A stretch of DNA of 9,557 nt from Comamonas sp. (lineage in GTDB: Bacteria > Pseudomonadota > Gammaproteobacteria > Burkholderiales > Burkholderiaceae_C), in contig JAFAIY010000565.1 in the NCBI GenBank assembly GCA_019236485.1, positions 1-9,557 of the forward strand, given 5' to 3'. The notes beneath the pieces are model-generated. The model did no database searches and was not told where the DNA came from. It saw only the letters and a program-made list of their open reading frames with translations. This document shows, piece by piece, positions 1 through 6,423 of the stretch (positions are counted from its first letter, which is position 1; every line of letters starts with the position of its first letter). Both the position numbers and the translations under genes were made by a program.

Positions 1-194
1 CCGAGCCTCTCAACGATGCCGACGCCATCCTGGAGCGCTTTCCGCACGAGCTGGATGCCGTGGTGGACTCCGGCGCCTGCCCGCAGCAGCCGACCACGGT
101 GCTGGATCTGACCCCCATGGCCATGAACAACCCGCCCATCGTGGTGCGCCAGGGCCTGGGCAGCCTGGAATCCCTGGGCCTGCAGGCCGGATGA
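1..194 (+). CDS. L-threonylcarbamoyladenylate synthase family protein (Sua5/YciO/YrdC), 3' end only
   Basis: This is the C-terminal 63 codons of a gene that begins left of the window; the reading frame starts at base 3 and ends at TGA 192-194. The visible protein includes the segments AVVDSGACPQQPTTVLDL and PPIVVRQGLGSLESLGL. A D-x-G-x-C-P-x-x-P-T-T-V-(I/L)-D-L block followed by a V-R-x-G-x-G tail is typical of the end of the YrdC-like fold in the Sua5/YciO/YrdC family. Family members make threonylcarbamoyl-AMP for the t6A37 modification of ANN-decoding tRNAs; the YciO branch is less certain in function. The tail ends soon after this block, with no room for a C-terminal Sua5 domain, so a short YrdC/YciO-type protein is more likely. 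It converges on the chemotaxis receptor gene, with a strong palindrome between them. Confidence 0.75.
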   Translation, partial: EPLNDADAILERFPHELDAVVDSGACPQQPTTVLDLTPMAMNNPPIVVRQGLGSLESLGLQAG

Positions 195-200
195 ATCAGG

Positions 201-255
201 ATTGATAGCTGATCGCGCTTGGCAGCATTGGGCTGCAGCGCGATTTCAGCTCAAT
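201..255. repeat. Long intergenic palindrome, REP-like; possible bidirectional terminator
   Basis: The gap between two convergent genes is almost wholly a hairpin. AGCTG (207-211) plus ATCGCGCT (212-219) pairs with AGCGCGAT (237-244) plus CAGCT (247-251), with a TT bulge at 245-246. Inside it, GCAGC (222-226) pairs with GCTGC (232-236) around a five-base loop. There is no U-tract on either strand, so it is not a classical intrinsic terminator, although its place between converging genes suits a termination or mRNA 3'-end role. The left arm TTGATAGCTG (202-211) recurs in the gap before the CHASE2 kinase gene, so this looks like one copy of a dispersed palindromic repeat. Confidence 0.65.
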
Positions 256-1512
256 TCAAGCCTCTTCGTAAGCCAGGGCCGGCTTGGCCTGAGCCGCGGG
301 CTGGGCGCGCATGCCCACGGGAGCCAGCGACGGCCGCGCCATGGACAGTGGAGCCTCCTCGTCGTCATCGAGCTTGAAGGCGCCCACGGCCTGCTGCAGA
401 TCCTGAGTCCGGGCGTTGAGCGCAATCGCCGCCTGCGTGGCCTGCATGACCAGGGCCGCATTTTCCTGGTTGGTGCCGTCCATATGCGCGACGGCCGTGT
501 TCACATGGGCAATGCCCTCGCTCTGTTCCCGCAGCGCCTGGGAGATCTCGCCCAGCAGGCCGGTGACCTGGCCCACGGACTGCATGATGTCCTGCATGGT
601 CTCGCCGGCCTGGCCCACCAGGCCCGCACCGCTTTCCACCTGGCTCACGCTGGCCGTGATCAGCTCCTTGATCTGCTTGGCCGCTTCGGCGCTGCGCTGG
701 GCCAGGGAACGCACCTCGCTGGCCACCACCGCAAAGCCGCGGCCCTGCTCGCCGGCGCGGGCCGCTTCCACGGCCGCGTTCAGCGCCAGGATGTTGGTCT
801 GGAAGGCGATGCCCTCGATCACCTGAATGATGTCCACGATCTTGCGCGAGCTGCCGCTGATCGCGTCCATGGTGTGCACCACCTGCCCCACCACATCGCC
901 GCCGCGCTCGGCCGTGGCCGAGGCCGTCACGGCCAGGGAGCTGGCCGAATGCGCGCGCTCGGCGTTCTGGCGCACGGTGGCCGTGAGCTGCTCCATGCTG
1001 GCCGCCGTCTCGGTCAGGGCGCTGACCTGCTGCTCGGTGCGGCTCGAGAGATTGGCATTGCCGGCATCGATTTCGTAGGCCGAAACCGCCAGCGAATCCG
1101 TGGACTTCTTGATGCGCCCCACCAGCTCGGTCAGCGTGTCTTCCATGGTGCTCAAGGCGGTGAGCAGGCGGCCGAATTCGCCCTGGGCATTGGACGAGAA
1201 CTCCTTGCTCAAATCCCCGGCGGCCACGGTTTCGGCGATCAAAATGGCCTCCTGCAGAGGCTGGACGATGCGCCGGCGCAGGCTGATCCAGGACCAGGTG
1301 CAGCAGATGCAGACCCAGACGCCCAGCCCCAGCAGCCACCAGCGCGAGCGCTGCACTTCCGACATCAGGTTCTGCGACTGCTGCGCCGTCAGCGAGCCCG
1401 CCTGCAGCACCTCCAGAACATCGGACATCGCCACCCAGGCAATTCCCATCAAGCCCAGCACAAACATGCTGATGCTGGCAAACGCAATCATCAGACGATT
1501 GCTCACTGTCAT
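256..1512 (-). CDS. Methyl-accepting chemotaxis protein with minimal periplasmic loop
   Basis: This is a 418-residue inner-membrane chemoreceptor that signals through CheW/CheA to the flagellar motor. Visible parts in order are a first membrane helix at about 8-28, a periplasmic stretch of only about 30 residues (29-57), and a second helix at about 58-77. A HAMP domain follows at about 78-131, then a long methyl-accepting coiled coil. The adaptation helix carries [20 protein letters not shown], and the conserved hairpin tip at about 233-285 contains [20 protein letters not shown] and [18 protein letters not shown]. The C-terminus is a Pro/Ala-rich tail ending AYEEA, without the NWETF-type pentapeptide that tethers CheR/CheB in some receptors. 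The start is supported by AAGGGG shortly upstream of the ATG on the minus strand. No other chemotaxis gene is visible nearby, so it is an orphan receptor whose ligand cannot be inferred. Confidence 0.95.
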   Translation of the reverse strand: MTVSNRLMIAFASISMFVLGLMGIAWVAMSDVLEVLQAGSLTAQQSQNLMSEVQRSRWWLLGLGVWVCICCTWSWISLRRRIVQPLQEAILIAETVAAGDLSKEFSSNAQGEFGRLLTALSTMEDTLTELVGRIKKSTDSLAVSAYEIDAGNANLSSRTEQQVSALTETAASMEQLTATVRQNAERAHSASSLAVTASATAERGGDVVGQVVHTMDAISGSSRKIVDIIQVIEGIAFQTNILALNAAVEAARAGEQGRGFAVVASEVRSLAQRSAEAAKQIKELITASVSQVESGAGLVGQAGETMQDIMQSVGQVTGLLGEISQALREQSEGIAHVNTAVAHMDGTNQENAALVMQATQAAIALNARTQDLQQAVGAFKLDDDEEAPLSMARPSLAPVGMRAQPAAQAKPALAYEEA

Positions 1513-1728
1513 ATTTGATCCCCTTGCCCGGTCCAGCCGAACCTCTAGTTATGTATTGACCTCGCTACCCCGCACATGGCCCTAGACCAGCACCCGGTCC
1601 GCTGTGCGGGTTGCATTTTGCAACAAATGGTTTGCAACACAACTATGCGAACCCGTATCTCCGGCGCTGCCGTTGGCCTGCGATGCGGCGAGACAACGCA
1701 AAAGCGCAGCGTCTGAGACAATCAGAGC
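1513..1728. promoter_or_regulatory. Divergent intergenic region with inverted and direct repeats
   Basis: This 216-base gap separates the divergent receptor and protease genes and should hold both promoters. Three structures are visible. CCCGCACA (1569-1576) is inverted against TGTGCGGG (1603-1610), with an inner GACC/GGTC pair. GTTGCA-TTT-TGCAAC (1610-1624) is a perfect palindrome. TTTGCAACA occurs at 1617-1625 and again at 1631-1639, 14 bases apart. A weak sigma70-like pair on the plus strand is TTGCAA (1632-1637) and TATCTC (1656-1661), 18 bases apart; this is a guess. I saw no flagellar sigma28-type promoter before the receptor gene. Confidence 0.4.
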
Positions 1729-2397
1729 GTGGAATTCACTGAACTCATCCAAACCGTACTGATCTACGCCCTGCCCGTGTTGTTCGCCATCACCATCCAT
1801 GAGGCGGCACACGGCTATGCGGCGCGTCATTTTGGCGACAACACCGCGGCCATGATGGGGCGCATCACGCTCAACCCCATCAAGCACATAGATCCCGTCG
1901 GCACCATCTTGATGCCGCTGCTGCTGTACTTCGCGACCTCGGGCGCGTTTCTGTTCGGCTATGCCAAGCCCGTGCCCGTGCGCTTCGACCAGCTGCGCCA
2001 CCCCAAGCGCGACATGATCTGGGTGGCACTGGCCGGCCCGGCTTCGAACTTCGTGCAGGCCGTGCTCTGGGCCCTGGCCCTGGTGCTGATGGTGGGGCTG
2101 GGCCTGCACGAGCGCTTTTTCCTCGAGATGTGCCGCGCCGGCATCACCGTCAATCTGGTGATGTGGGCCTTCAATCTGTTTCCGCTGCCGCCGCTGGACG
2201 GCGGCCGCATTCTCGTCGGCCTGCTGCCCTGGCGACAGGCGCAGGCCGTGGCCCGCATCGAGCCCTATGGCTTTTTCATCGTCATGGCGCTGGTGATTGC
2301 CGGCGTGGTGGGCAGCTACTGGCTGCGCCCGCTGATGAGCCTGGGCTACTCGGCCATCGATCTGATTCTCTACCCCTTCATGGCCTTGCTGCGCTGA
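1729..2397 (+). CDS. Site-2 protease family membrane metalloprotease (peptidase M50)
   Basis: This 222-residue polytopic membrane protein is a compact M50-type intramembrane zinc protease. The zinc-binding HEAAH motif is at residues 24-28 in the first hydrophobic segment (VLFAITIHEAAHGYAARHFG). The second conserved site is NLFPLPPLDGGRI at 149-161, where D157 is the expected third zinc ligand. Hydrophobic helices are at about 8-28, 58-78, 96-124, 138-155 and 180-200. There is no PDZ domain, unlike RseP, and the size matches the short YwhC/SREBP-like branch whose substrates are mostly unknown. The start is GTG at 1729; the next in-frame methionines lie beyond the HEAAH motif, so they cannot be the start. 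trpS follows 31 bases downstream on the same strand, so the two may be cotranscribed, although no functional link is evident. Confidence 0.92.
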   Translation: MEFTELIQTVLIYALPVLFAITIHEAAHGYAARHFGDNTAAMMGRITLNPIKHIDPVGTILMPLLLYFATSGAFLFGYAKPVPVRFDQLRHPKRDMIWVALAGPASNFVQAVLWALALVLMVGLGLHERFFLEMCRAGITVNLVMWAFNLFPLPPLDGGRILVGLLPWRQAQAVARIEPYGFFIVMALVIAGVVGSYWLRPLMSLGYSAIDLILYPFMALLR

Positions 2398-2428
2398 GCG
2401 CCCGCCACTGATTTTTGCTGTTGATCCT

Positions 2429-3730
2429 ATGAGCACTACCCGTTTTCTGACCGGCATCACCCCCAGCGGAACACCGCACCTGGGCAACTACGCAGGCATG
2501 ATGCGCCCCGCCATCGCGGCCAGCCGCGACAAGAATGTGGAGAACTTCTACTTTCTGGCCGACTACCATGCGCTGATCAAGTGCCAGGATCCGGACCGTG
2601 TGCAGCGCTCCACCATCGAGATTGCGGCCAGCTGGCTAGCGGCCGGCCTGGACCCCGAGCATGTGACCTTCTACCGCCAGTCGGACATCCCCGAGATTCC
2701 CGAGCTGACCTGGTTCCTGACCTGCGTGACCGGCAAGGGCCTGCTCAACCGCGCCCATGCCTACAAGGCCGCCGTGGACAAGAACCATGCAAGCGACACA
2801 GAATCCGACGACGGCGTGACCGCCGGCCTGTTCATGTACCCGGTGCTCATGGGCGCAGACATCCTGATCTTCAATGCCCACAAAGTGCCCGTGGGCCGCG
2901 ACCAGGTCCAGCACCTGGAGATGGCGCGCGACATGGCCTCGAGCTTCAACCACATCTACGGCGGTGAATACTTCACCCTGCCCGAGGCCGTGGTGGAGGA
3001 ATCCGTTGCCACCTTGCCCGGCCTCGACGGCCGCAAGATGAGCAAGAGCTACAACAACACCATCCCCCTGTTCGCACCGCGCGAACAGCTGAGGAAGCTG
3101 ATCAACAGCATCACCACGGACTCGCGCGCGCCCGGCGAGCCCAAGGAGGTCGAAGGCTCGGCCCTGTTCCAGATCTACCAGGCTTTTGCGAACGAAGCCG
3201 AGACCGCGGCCCTGCGCCAGCAATACGCCGAAGGCATTGCCTGGGGCGATGCCAAGCAGGTGCTGTTCGAGCGCATAGACCGCGAGCTCGCGCCCATGCG
3301 CGAGCGCTATGAATACCTGATCGCCCACCCCGGCGAACTCGAAGAGATTCTGCAGGCCGGCGCCGTCAAGGCGCGCAAGCTGGCCACGCCGTTTGTGCAG
3401 CAGCTGCGCAGCGCCGTGGGCCTGCGCAATCTGGCCAAGGCTCAGACGGCCAAGGCCAAGGCCGCCAAGACGGCCCTGCCGCAGTTCAAGCAGTATCGCG
3501 AAGCCGACGGCCAGTTCTACTTCAAGCTGGTGGCCGCCGACGGGCAGCTGCTGCTGCAAAGCCAGGGCTTCACCGCCCCCAAGGAGGCCGGCCAGAGCAT
3601 CGCCCAGCTGCAGCGTGAAGGCGCCCCGGCCCTGGAAGCGCTCAAGCCGCGCCTGCAGGCTGTGGACGGCATCAGCGACAATCAGGTGCTGCAGGCGCTG
3701 GAACAGCTGCGCGAAGCCGCCGAACAGTAA
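2429..3730 (+). CDS. trpS: Tryptophan--tRNA ligase with C-terminal YegP/DUF1508-like extension
   Basis: This cytoplasmic class I synthetase charges tRNA-Trp with tryptophan using ATP. The HIGH-equivalent is PHLGN at residues 16-20 within TPSGTPHLGNYAG. The KMSKS signature is intact at 203-207 (LDGRKMSKSYNNT), and VGRDQVQHLEM at about 155-165 is the usual TrpRS active-site segment. The protein has 433 residues against about 330 for the E. coli enzyme. The excess is an Ala/Lys-rich linker (about 336-350) followed by a domain at about 351-400. That domain contains GQFYFKLVAADGQLLLQSQG, which resembles the YegP/DUF1508 repeat, and about 30 helical residues follow it. Long TrpRS forms of this kind occur in beta- and gammaproteobacteria. 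The start is the only ATG placed directly before the catalytic domain. No clear Shine-Dalgarno precedes it, so translation may depend on coupling to the upstream protease gene. Confidence 0.97.
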   Translation: MSTTRFLTGITPSGTPHLGNYAGMMRPAIAASRDKNVENFYFLADYHALIKCQDPDRVQRSTIEIAASWLAAGLDPEHVTFYRQSDIPEIPELTWFLTCVTGKGLLNRAHAYKAAVDKNHASDTESDDGVTAGLFMYPVLMGADILIFNAHKVPVGRDQVQHLEMARDMASSFNHIYGGEYFTLPEAVVEESVATLPGLDGRKMSKSYNNTIPLFAPREQLRKLINSITTDSRAPGEPKEVEGSALFQIYQAFANEAETAALRQQYAEGIAWGDAKQVLFERIDRELAPMRERYEYLIAHPGELEEILQAGAVKARKLATPFVQQLRSAVGLRNLAKAQTAKAKAAKTALPQFKQYREADGQFYFKLVAADGQLLLQSQGFTAPKEAGQSIAQLQREGAPALEALKPRLQAVDGISDNQVLQALEQLREAAEQ

Positions 3731-3746
3731 GCCGCCTGCCAAGAGG

Positions 3747-3770
3747 GCTGCCCGGCACCGACCGGGCGGC
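3747..3770 (+). terminator. GC-rich hairpin after trpS
   Basis: GCTGCCCGG (3747-3755) pairs with CCGGGCGGC (3762-3770), including one G-U pair, around a six-base loop; it begins 16 bases after the trpS stop. No T-run follows, so it is at best a weak or Rho-assisted terminator separating trpS from the signalling cassette. Confidence 0.4.
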
Positions 3771-3804
3771 GTGGATGCAATCCTTCGCACAAAAGGAACG
3801 ATGA

Positions 3805-4518
3805 ATGCGTATTGCCGCTCTGGACGATGATCCATTGCAACTGGAAATGCTGCGCCAAGTCGCGACCGAGGCGGGCCACAGCTGCCACACCTTTCTCAAG
3901 GGCGCGGCTCTGCAACAGGGGTTGCGCCGTGAAAGCTTCGATCTGCTGCTCATCGACTGGGAGCTGCCCGATATCCAGGGCACGGAGATCGTGCGCTGGG
4001 TGCGCGAGCAGGTCAGCAAGCAGGTTCCCATCATCTTCATCACCCACCGCAGCGAGGAGGCCGATATCGTCGAAGGCCTGAGCTGCGGCGCCGATGATTT
4101 CATGATCAAGCCCGTGCGGGCGGCCGAGCTGCGCGCGCGCATCTCGGCTCTGCTGCGCCGCGCCTATCCGCTGTCGGCCCAGAGCGTGCTGACCTTCGGC
4201 CCCTACCGTTTCCTCTCCGCCACCAGCGGCATCGAGATGGACGGCCAGCCCGTGGAGGTCACGCACCGCGAATACACGCTGGCGCTGACGCTGTTCCAGA
4301 ATCAGGGCCGTCTGCTGTCGCGCGACCATCTGCGCGAGGCCATCTGGGGCCATAACGCCGAGGTGCAGTCACGCTCGCTGGACACCCATGTCTCGCGCCT
4401 GCGCAATCTGCTCAATCTGCGTGCGGGCCAGCCCTATTCGATTTCCGCCATTTACGGCTACGGTTACCGCTTGGACGTACCGGAGAGCGCCGACCCTGCC
4501 TCCGCCAGCGCGGACTGA
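3805..4518 (+). CDS. OmpR/PhoB-family response regulator
   Basis: This 237-residue transcription factor is the output of a two-component system. The receiver domain (about 1-118) has the acidic pocket D7-D8-D9, the phosphoacceptor D51 in LLLIDWELPDIQGTEI, switch residue T80 in IIFITHRSEE, and K102-P103 in DDFMIKPVRAAELRARI. The C-terminal winged-helix DNA-binding domain (about 128-224) contains VEVTHREYTLALTLFQNQGR, RDHLREAIWG and RSLDTHVSRLRNLL, with the YGYGYRL wing. The start at 3805 is chosen because AAGGAA (3793-3798) lies at a good distance and the protein begins MRIAALDDDP. The ATG at 3801 is in another frame. It is the first gene of the RR - LysM/FecR - CHASE2 kinase cassette, and the kinase at 6424 is its likely partner. 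Target promoters are unknown, and I saw no obvious operator repeat upstream. Confidence 0.95.
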   Translation: MRIAALDDDPLQLEMLRQVATEAGHSCHTFLKGAALQQGLRRESFDLLLIDWELPDIQGTEIVRWVREQVSKQVPIIFITHRSEEADIVEGLSCGADDFMIKPVRAAELRARISALLRRAYPLSAQSVLTFGPYRFLSATSGIEMDGQPVEVTHREYTLALTLFQNQGRLLSRDHLREAIWGHNAEVQSRSLDTHVSRLRNLLNLRAGQPYSISAIYGYGYRLDVPESADPASASAD

Positions 4519-4563
4519 GACGGTTTCATTTTCATCGCCCCCAGTCCGCCCATATCGATACCC

Positions 4564-6315
4564 ATGCCACTTCATATCCAAACCAGGCTTGTCTCCATGC
4601 AGCTCCCTGGACTGCGTGCCGCCCTGGTGGGTTCGGGAGTTGCGGGACTGACGCTGATGGGCAGCGCCATCGCCCAGATCCGCCCCATGCCGCGCAACGG
4701 CGATGTGATCGAGCATCGCATCGTCGCCGGCGATACGCTGGAACAGCTGGCCGCGCGCTACCTGGGCGACCATAACCGCTGGACCGCGCTGCAAAGCCAT
4801 AACCATGTGGCAGATCCTTTCCGCCTGCGCCCCGGCTCAATGCTGGAGATTCCGGCACGCCTGCTGCGCGCCGCGGCCGCCTCGGTGGAGTTCGTGCAGG
4901 GCGATGTGCGCAGCTCGCACTCGCTCAGCCATCTGGCCGGGCCTGCGGATGCTCAAGCCCAGCCCGTGCAGCAAGGTCAGCTGCTGCAGGAAGGCGACAC
5001 GCTCAAAGTGCCAGCCAACGCCTTTGTTGCCGTGCGCCTGGCCGATGGCTCGCTGGTGCGCGTGCAGTCCGAGTCCGACGTGGAACTGCGCCAGATGCGC
5101 CGCAAGGGGCGCGCCGGCAGCCTGCAGTCCGTGCTCGATCTGCATGCCGGTGGCGTCGAAGCCTCGGTCCCCAAGCAGGCCGATGGCGAGCGCCGCTTCG
5201 AGGTCCGCACCCAGGCCGCATCGACCAGCGTGCGCGGCACCCAATTCATGGTCCTGACGGACGACCAGGGCGGCACGGCCGCTGCCGTGGACGAGGGCTC
5301 GGTCGCCGTGCACTCCGGCGCGCCGGGTGCCTTGCTCAAGCCCGGCCAGGGCGTCGCCGTGGCCACCGATGGCCGTATTGGCAAGACCCTGCCCATGCTG
5401 CCCGCCCCCGATACCACGGCATGGCCGTCACTGGCGGAGGATGCCAACTGGGTCAGTCTGCCGCTGCCGGCCATGGCCGCGGCCGTACGCTTTCAGGTGC
5501 AGCTGGCCGCGGACCGGAGCTTCACCCGGACGCTGCGCGGCGGCATGTTCACGCGGTCGCCAGCCCGCCTGAGCGGAGTGGAGGACGGCGACTACTTCGT
5601 CGCGGTTCGTGCCATTGACGCCAACGGCGTCCCCGGCGCACGCAGCGTGCAGCGCATCCGCGTCAAGGCGCATCCTGTGCCGCCGCTCTACGTCTCACCC
5701 GAGCCCGGTGCCGTGATCGGCCTGAGCCAGCAAGGCCTGGAATGCACCAAGGTGCAGGAGGCCACGGCCTACAGAATCCAGGTAGCGGCCGCCGGTGCCG
5801 ATTTTTCCAGCCCGGCCATAGATGCCGGCGAGCTCCAGGACTGTATGCTGCCCGCCGATGCACTGGCTCGGCTGCCCGCCGGCGACTATCAGTGGCGCGC
5901 CGCCAGCATCCGCGTCCTGGCCGATGGCCGGCAGGACCCGGGTCCGTTTGCGCCCGCGCTCAAGCTGAAGCTGGCCCTGGCTCCGCACTCGCCCGAGCTG
6001 CAGATGGGCGGCGCTCCGGGACAAGGCAGCAGCCATATCCGCTGGTCCGGCGAACCGGGCCAGCGCTATCACATCGTGGTCGCCAGCGAGCCCGGCTTTG
6101 CTGCGCCGCTGGTGGACACCTGGGTCAGCGAACCGCAATGGTCCACCCAGGAACTGCCGGCCGGCAGCTACTTCTTGCAACTGCAGGTGGAAGACGGCAA
6201 CGGCCTGCGCAGCAATTTTTCGCCGGCGCGCGAATTCCGTACCGGCAACTGGGTCACCACGGATGATGGCCAGATGTTGAATTCCGGTGACGGCACTCGG
6301 CTGCTGCGCCAATAA
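4564..6315 (+). CDS. Exported LysM and FecR-domain protein with C-terminal beta-sandwich-like repeats
   Basis: This 583-residue protein has a signal peptide. Residues 17-37 are hydrophobic (VGSGVAGLTLMGSAIA) with likely cleavage after A37. An internal ATG at 4597 (M12) would give a more compact signal peptide, and neither start has a strong ribosome site. A LysM domain follows at about 49-97 (IVAGDTLEQLAARYLGDHNR, then LRPGSMLEIP), predicted to bind peptidoglycan. A FecR-type domain spans about 138-250, with LLQEGDTLKVPANAFVAVRL, ADGSLVRVQSESDVEL and STSVRGTQFMV. The rest has three similar segments (about 296-358, 392-462 and 491-558). Each has a strand with aromatic-x-(I/V/F)-x-V, then a short (D/A)-G-(D/S)-Y strand, suggesting Ig/FnIII-like folds. 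It lies 45 bases after the regulator and 108 before the kinase, so it is probably a periplasmic accessory or input component of that system. Classical FecR proteins are anti-sigma regulators with an N-terminal cytoplasmic part, which is absent here. Confidence 0.85.
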   Translation: MPLHIQTRLVSMQLPGLRAALVGSGVAGLTLMGSAIAQIRPMPRNGDVIEHRIVAGDTLEQLAARYLGDHNRWTALQSHNHVADPFRLRPGSMLEIPARLLRAAAASVEFVQGDVRSSHSLSHLAGPADAQAQPVQQGQLLQEGDTLKVPANAFVAVRLADGSLVRVQSESDVELRQMRRKGRAGSLQSVLDLHAGGVEASVPKQADGERRFEVRTQAASTSVRGTQFMVLTDDQGGTAAAVDEGSVAVHSGAPGALLKPGQGVAVATDGRIGKTLPMLPAPDTTAWPSLAEDANWVSLPLPAMAAAVRFQVQLAADRSFTRTLRGGMFTRSPARLSGVEDGDYFVAVRAIDANGVPGARSVQRIRVKAHPVPPLYVSPEPGAVIGLSQQGLECTKVQEATAYRIQVAAAGADFSSPAIDAGELQDCMLPADALARLPAGDYQWRAASIRVLADGRQDPGPFAPALKLKLALAPHSPELQMGGAPGQGSSHIRWSGEPGQRYHIVVASEPGFAAPLVDTWVSEPQWSTQELPAGSYFLQLQVEDGNGLRSNFSPAREFRTGNWVTTDDGQMLNSGDGTRLLRQ

Positions 6316-6319
6316 ATCC

Positions 6320-6403
6320 GATAGCAGGCAGCGCATGGATACCCTGATCTTTCAGCAGATTCCTGGATAGATTCCAAGCAGGGTCTGCGCCAGCAGCTAT
6401 CAA
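6320..6403. repeat. Imperfect inverted repeat, REP-like, between the LysM/FecR and kinase genes
   Basis: The 108-base gap contains an imperfect palindrome. The left arm starts GATAGCAGGCAGCGC (6320-6334) and runs to ACCCTG (6341-6346). The right arm, read on the minus strand, is TTGATAGCTGCTGGCGC (6387-6403) preceded on the plus strand by CAGGGT (6379-6384). The TTGATAGCTG end is identical to the one at 202-211. AGATTCC is also repeated in the loop (6357-6363 and 6369-6375). It could act as an mRNA-stabilising or attenuating structure inside the presumed operon, but it may be only a passive dispersed repeat. Confidence 0.5.
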
Positions 6404-6423
6404 CATAGTCCAACACAGAGCCC

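Noticed and set aside
202..1518. Long plus-strand open frame (438 codons) opposite the chemoreceptor gene
   Set aside because: Its translation is Gly/His/Arg-rich with no recognisable domain, while the opposite strand encodes a complete chemoreceptor. It is an antisense shadow of high-GC coding sequence.
1513..1600. Flagellar sigma28 promoter for the chemoreceptor
   Set aside because: No TAAA-N15-GCCGATAA-like pair was found on the minus strand upstream of the start.
1582..2487. Minus-strand open frame (301 codons) covering the protease gene
   Set aside because: It has a His/Gln-rich shadow composition and overlaps both the M50 protease gene and the trpS start.
2636..3835. Minus-strand open frame (399 codons) covering trpS
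   Set aside because: It overlaps an intact trpS throughout and extends into its 3' gap. It has no domain-like pattern.
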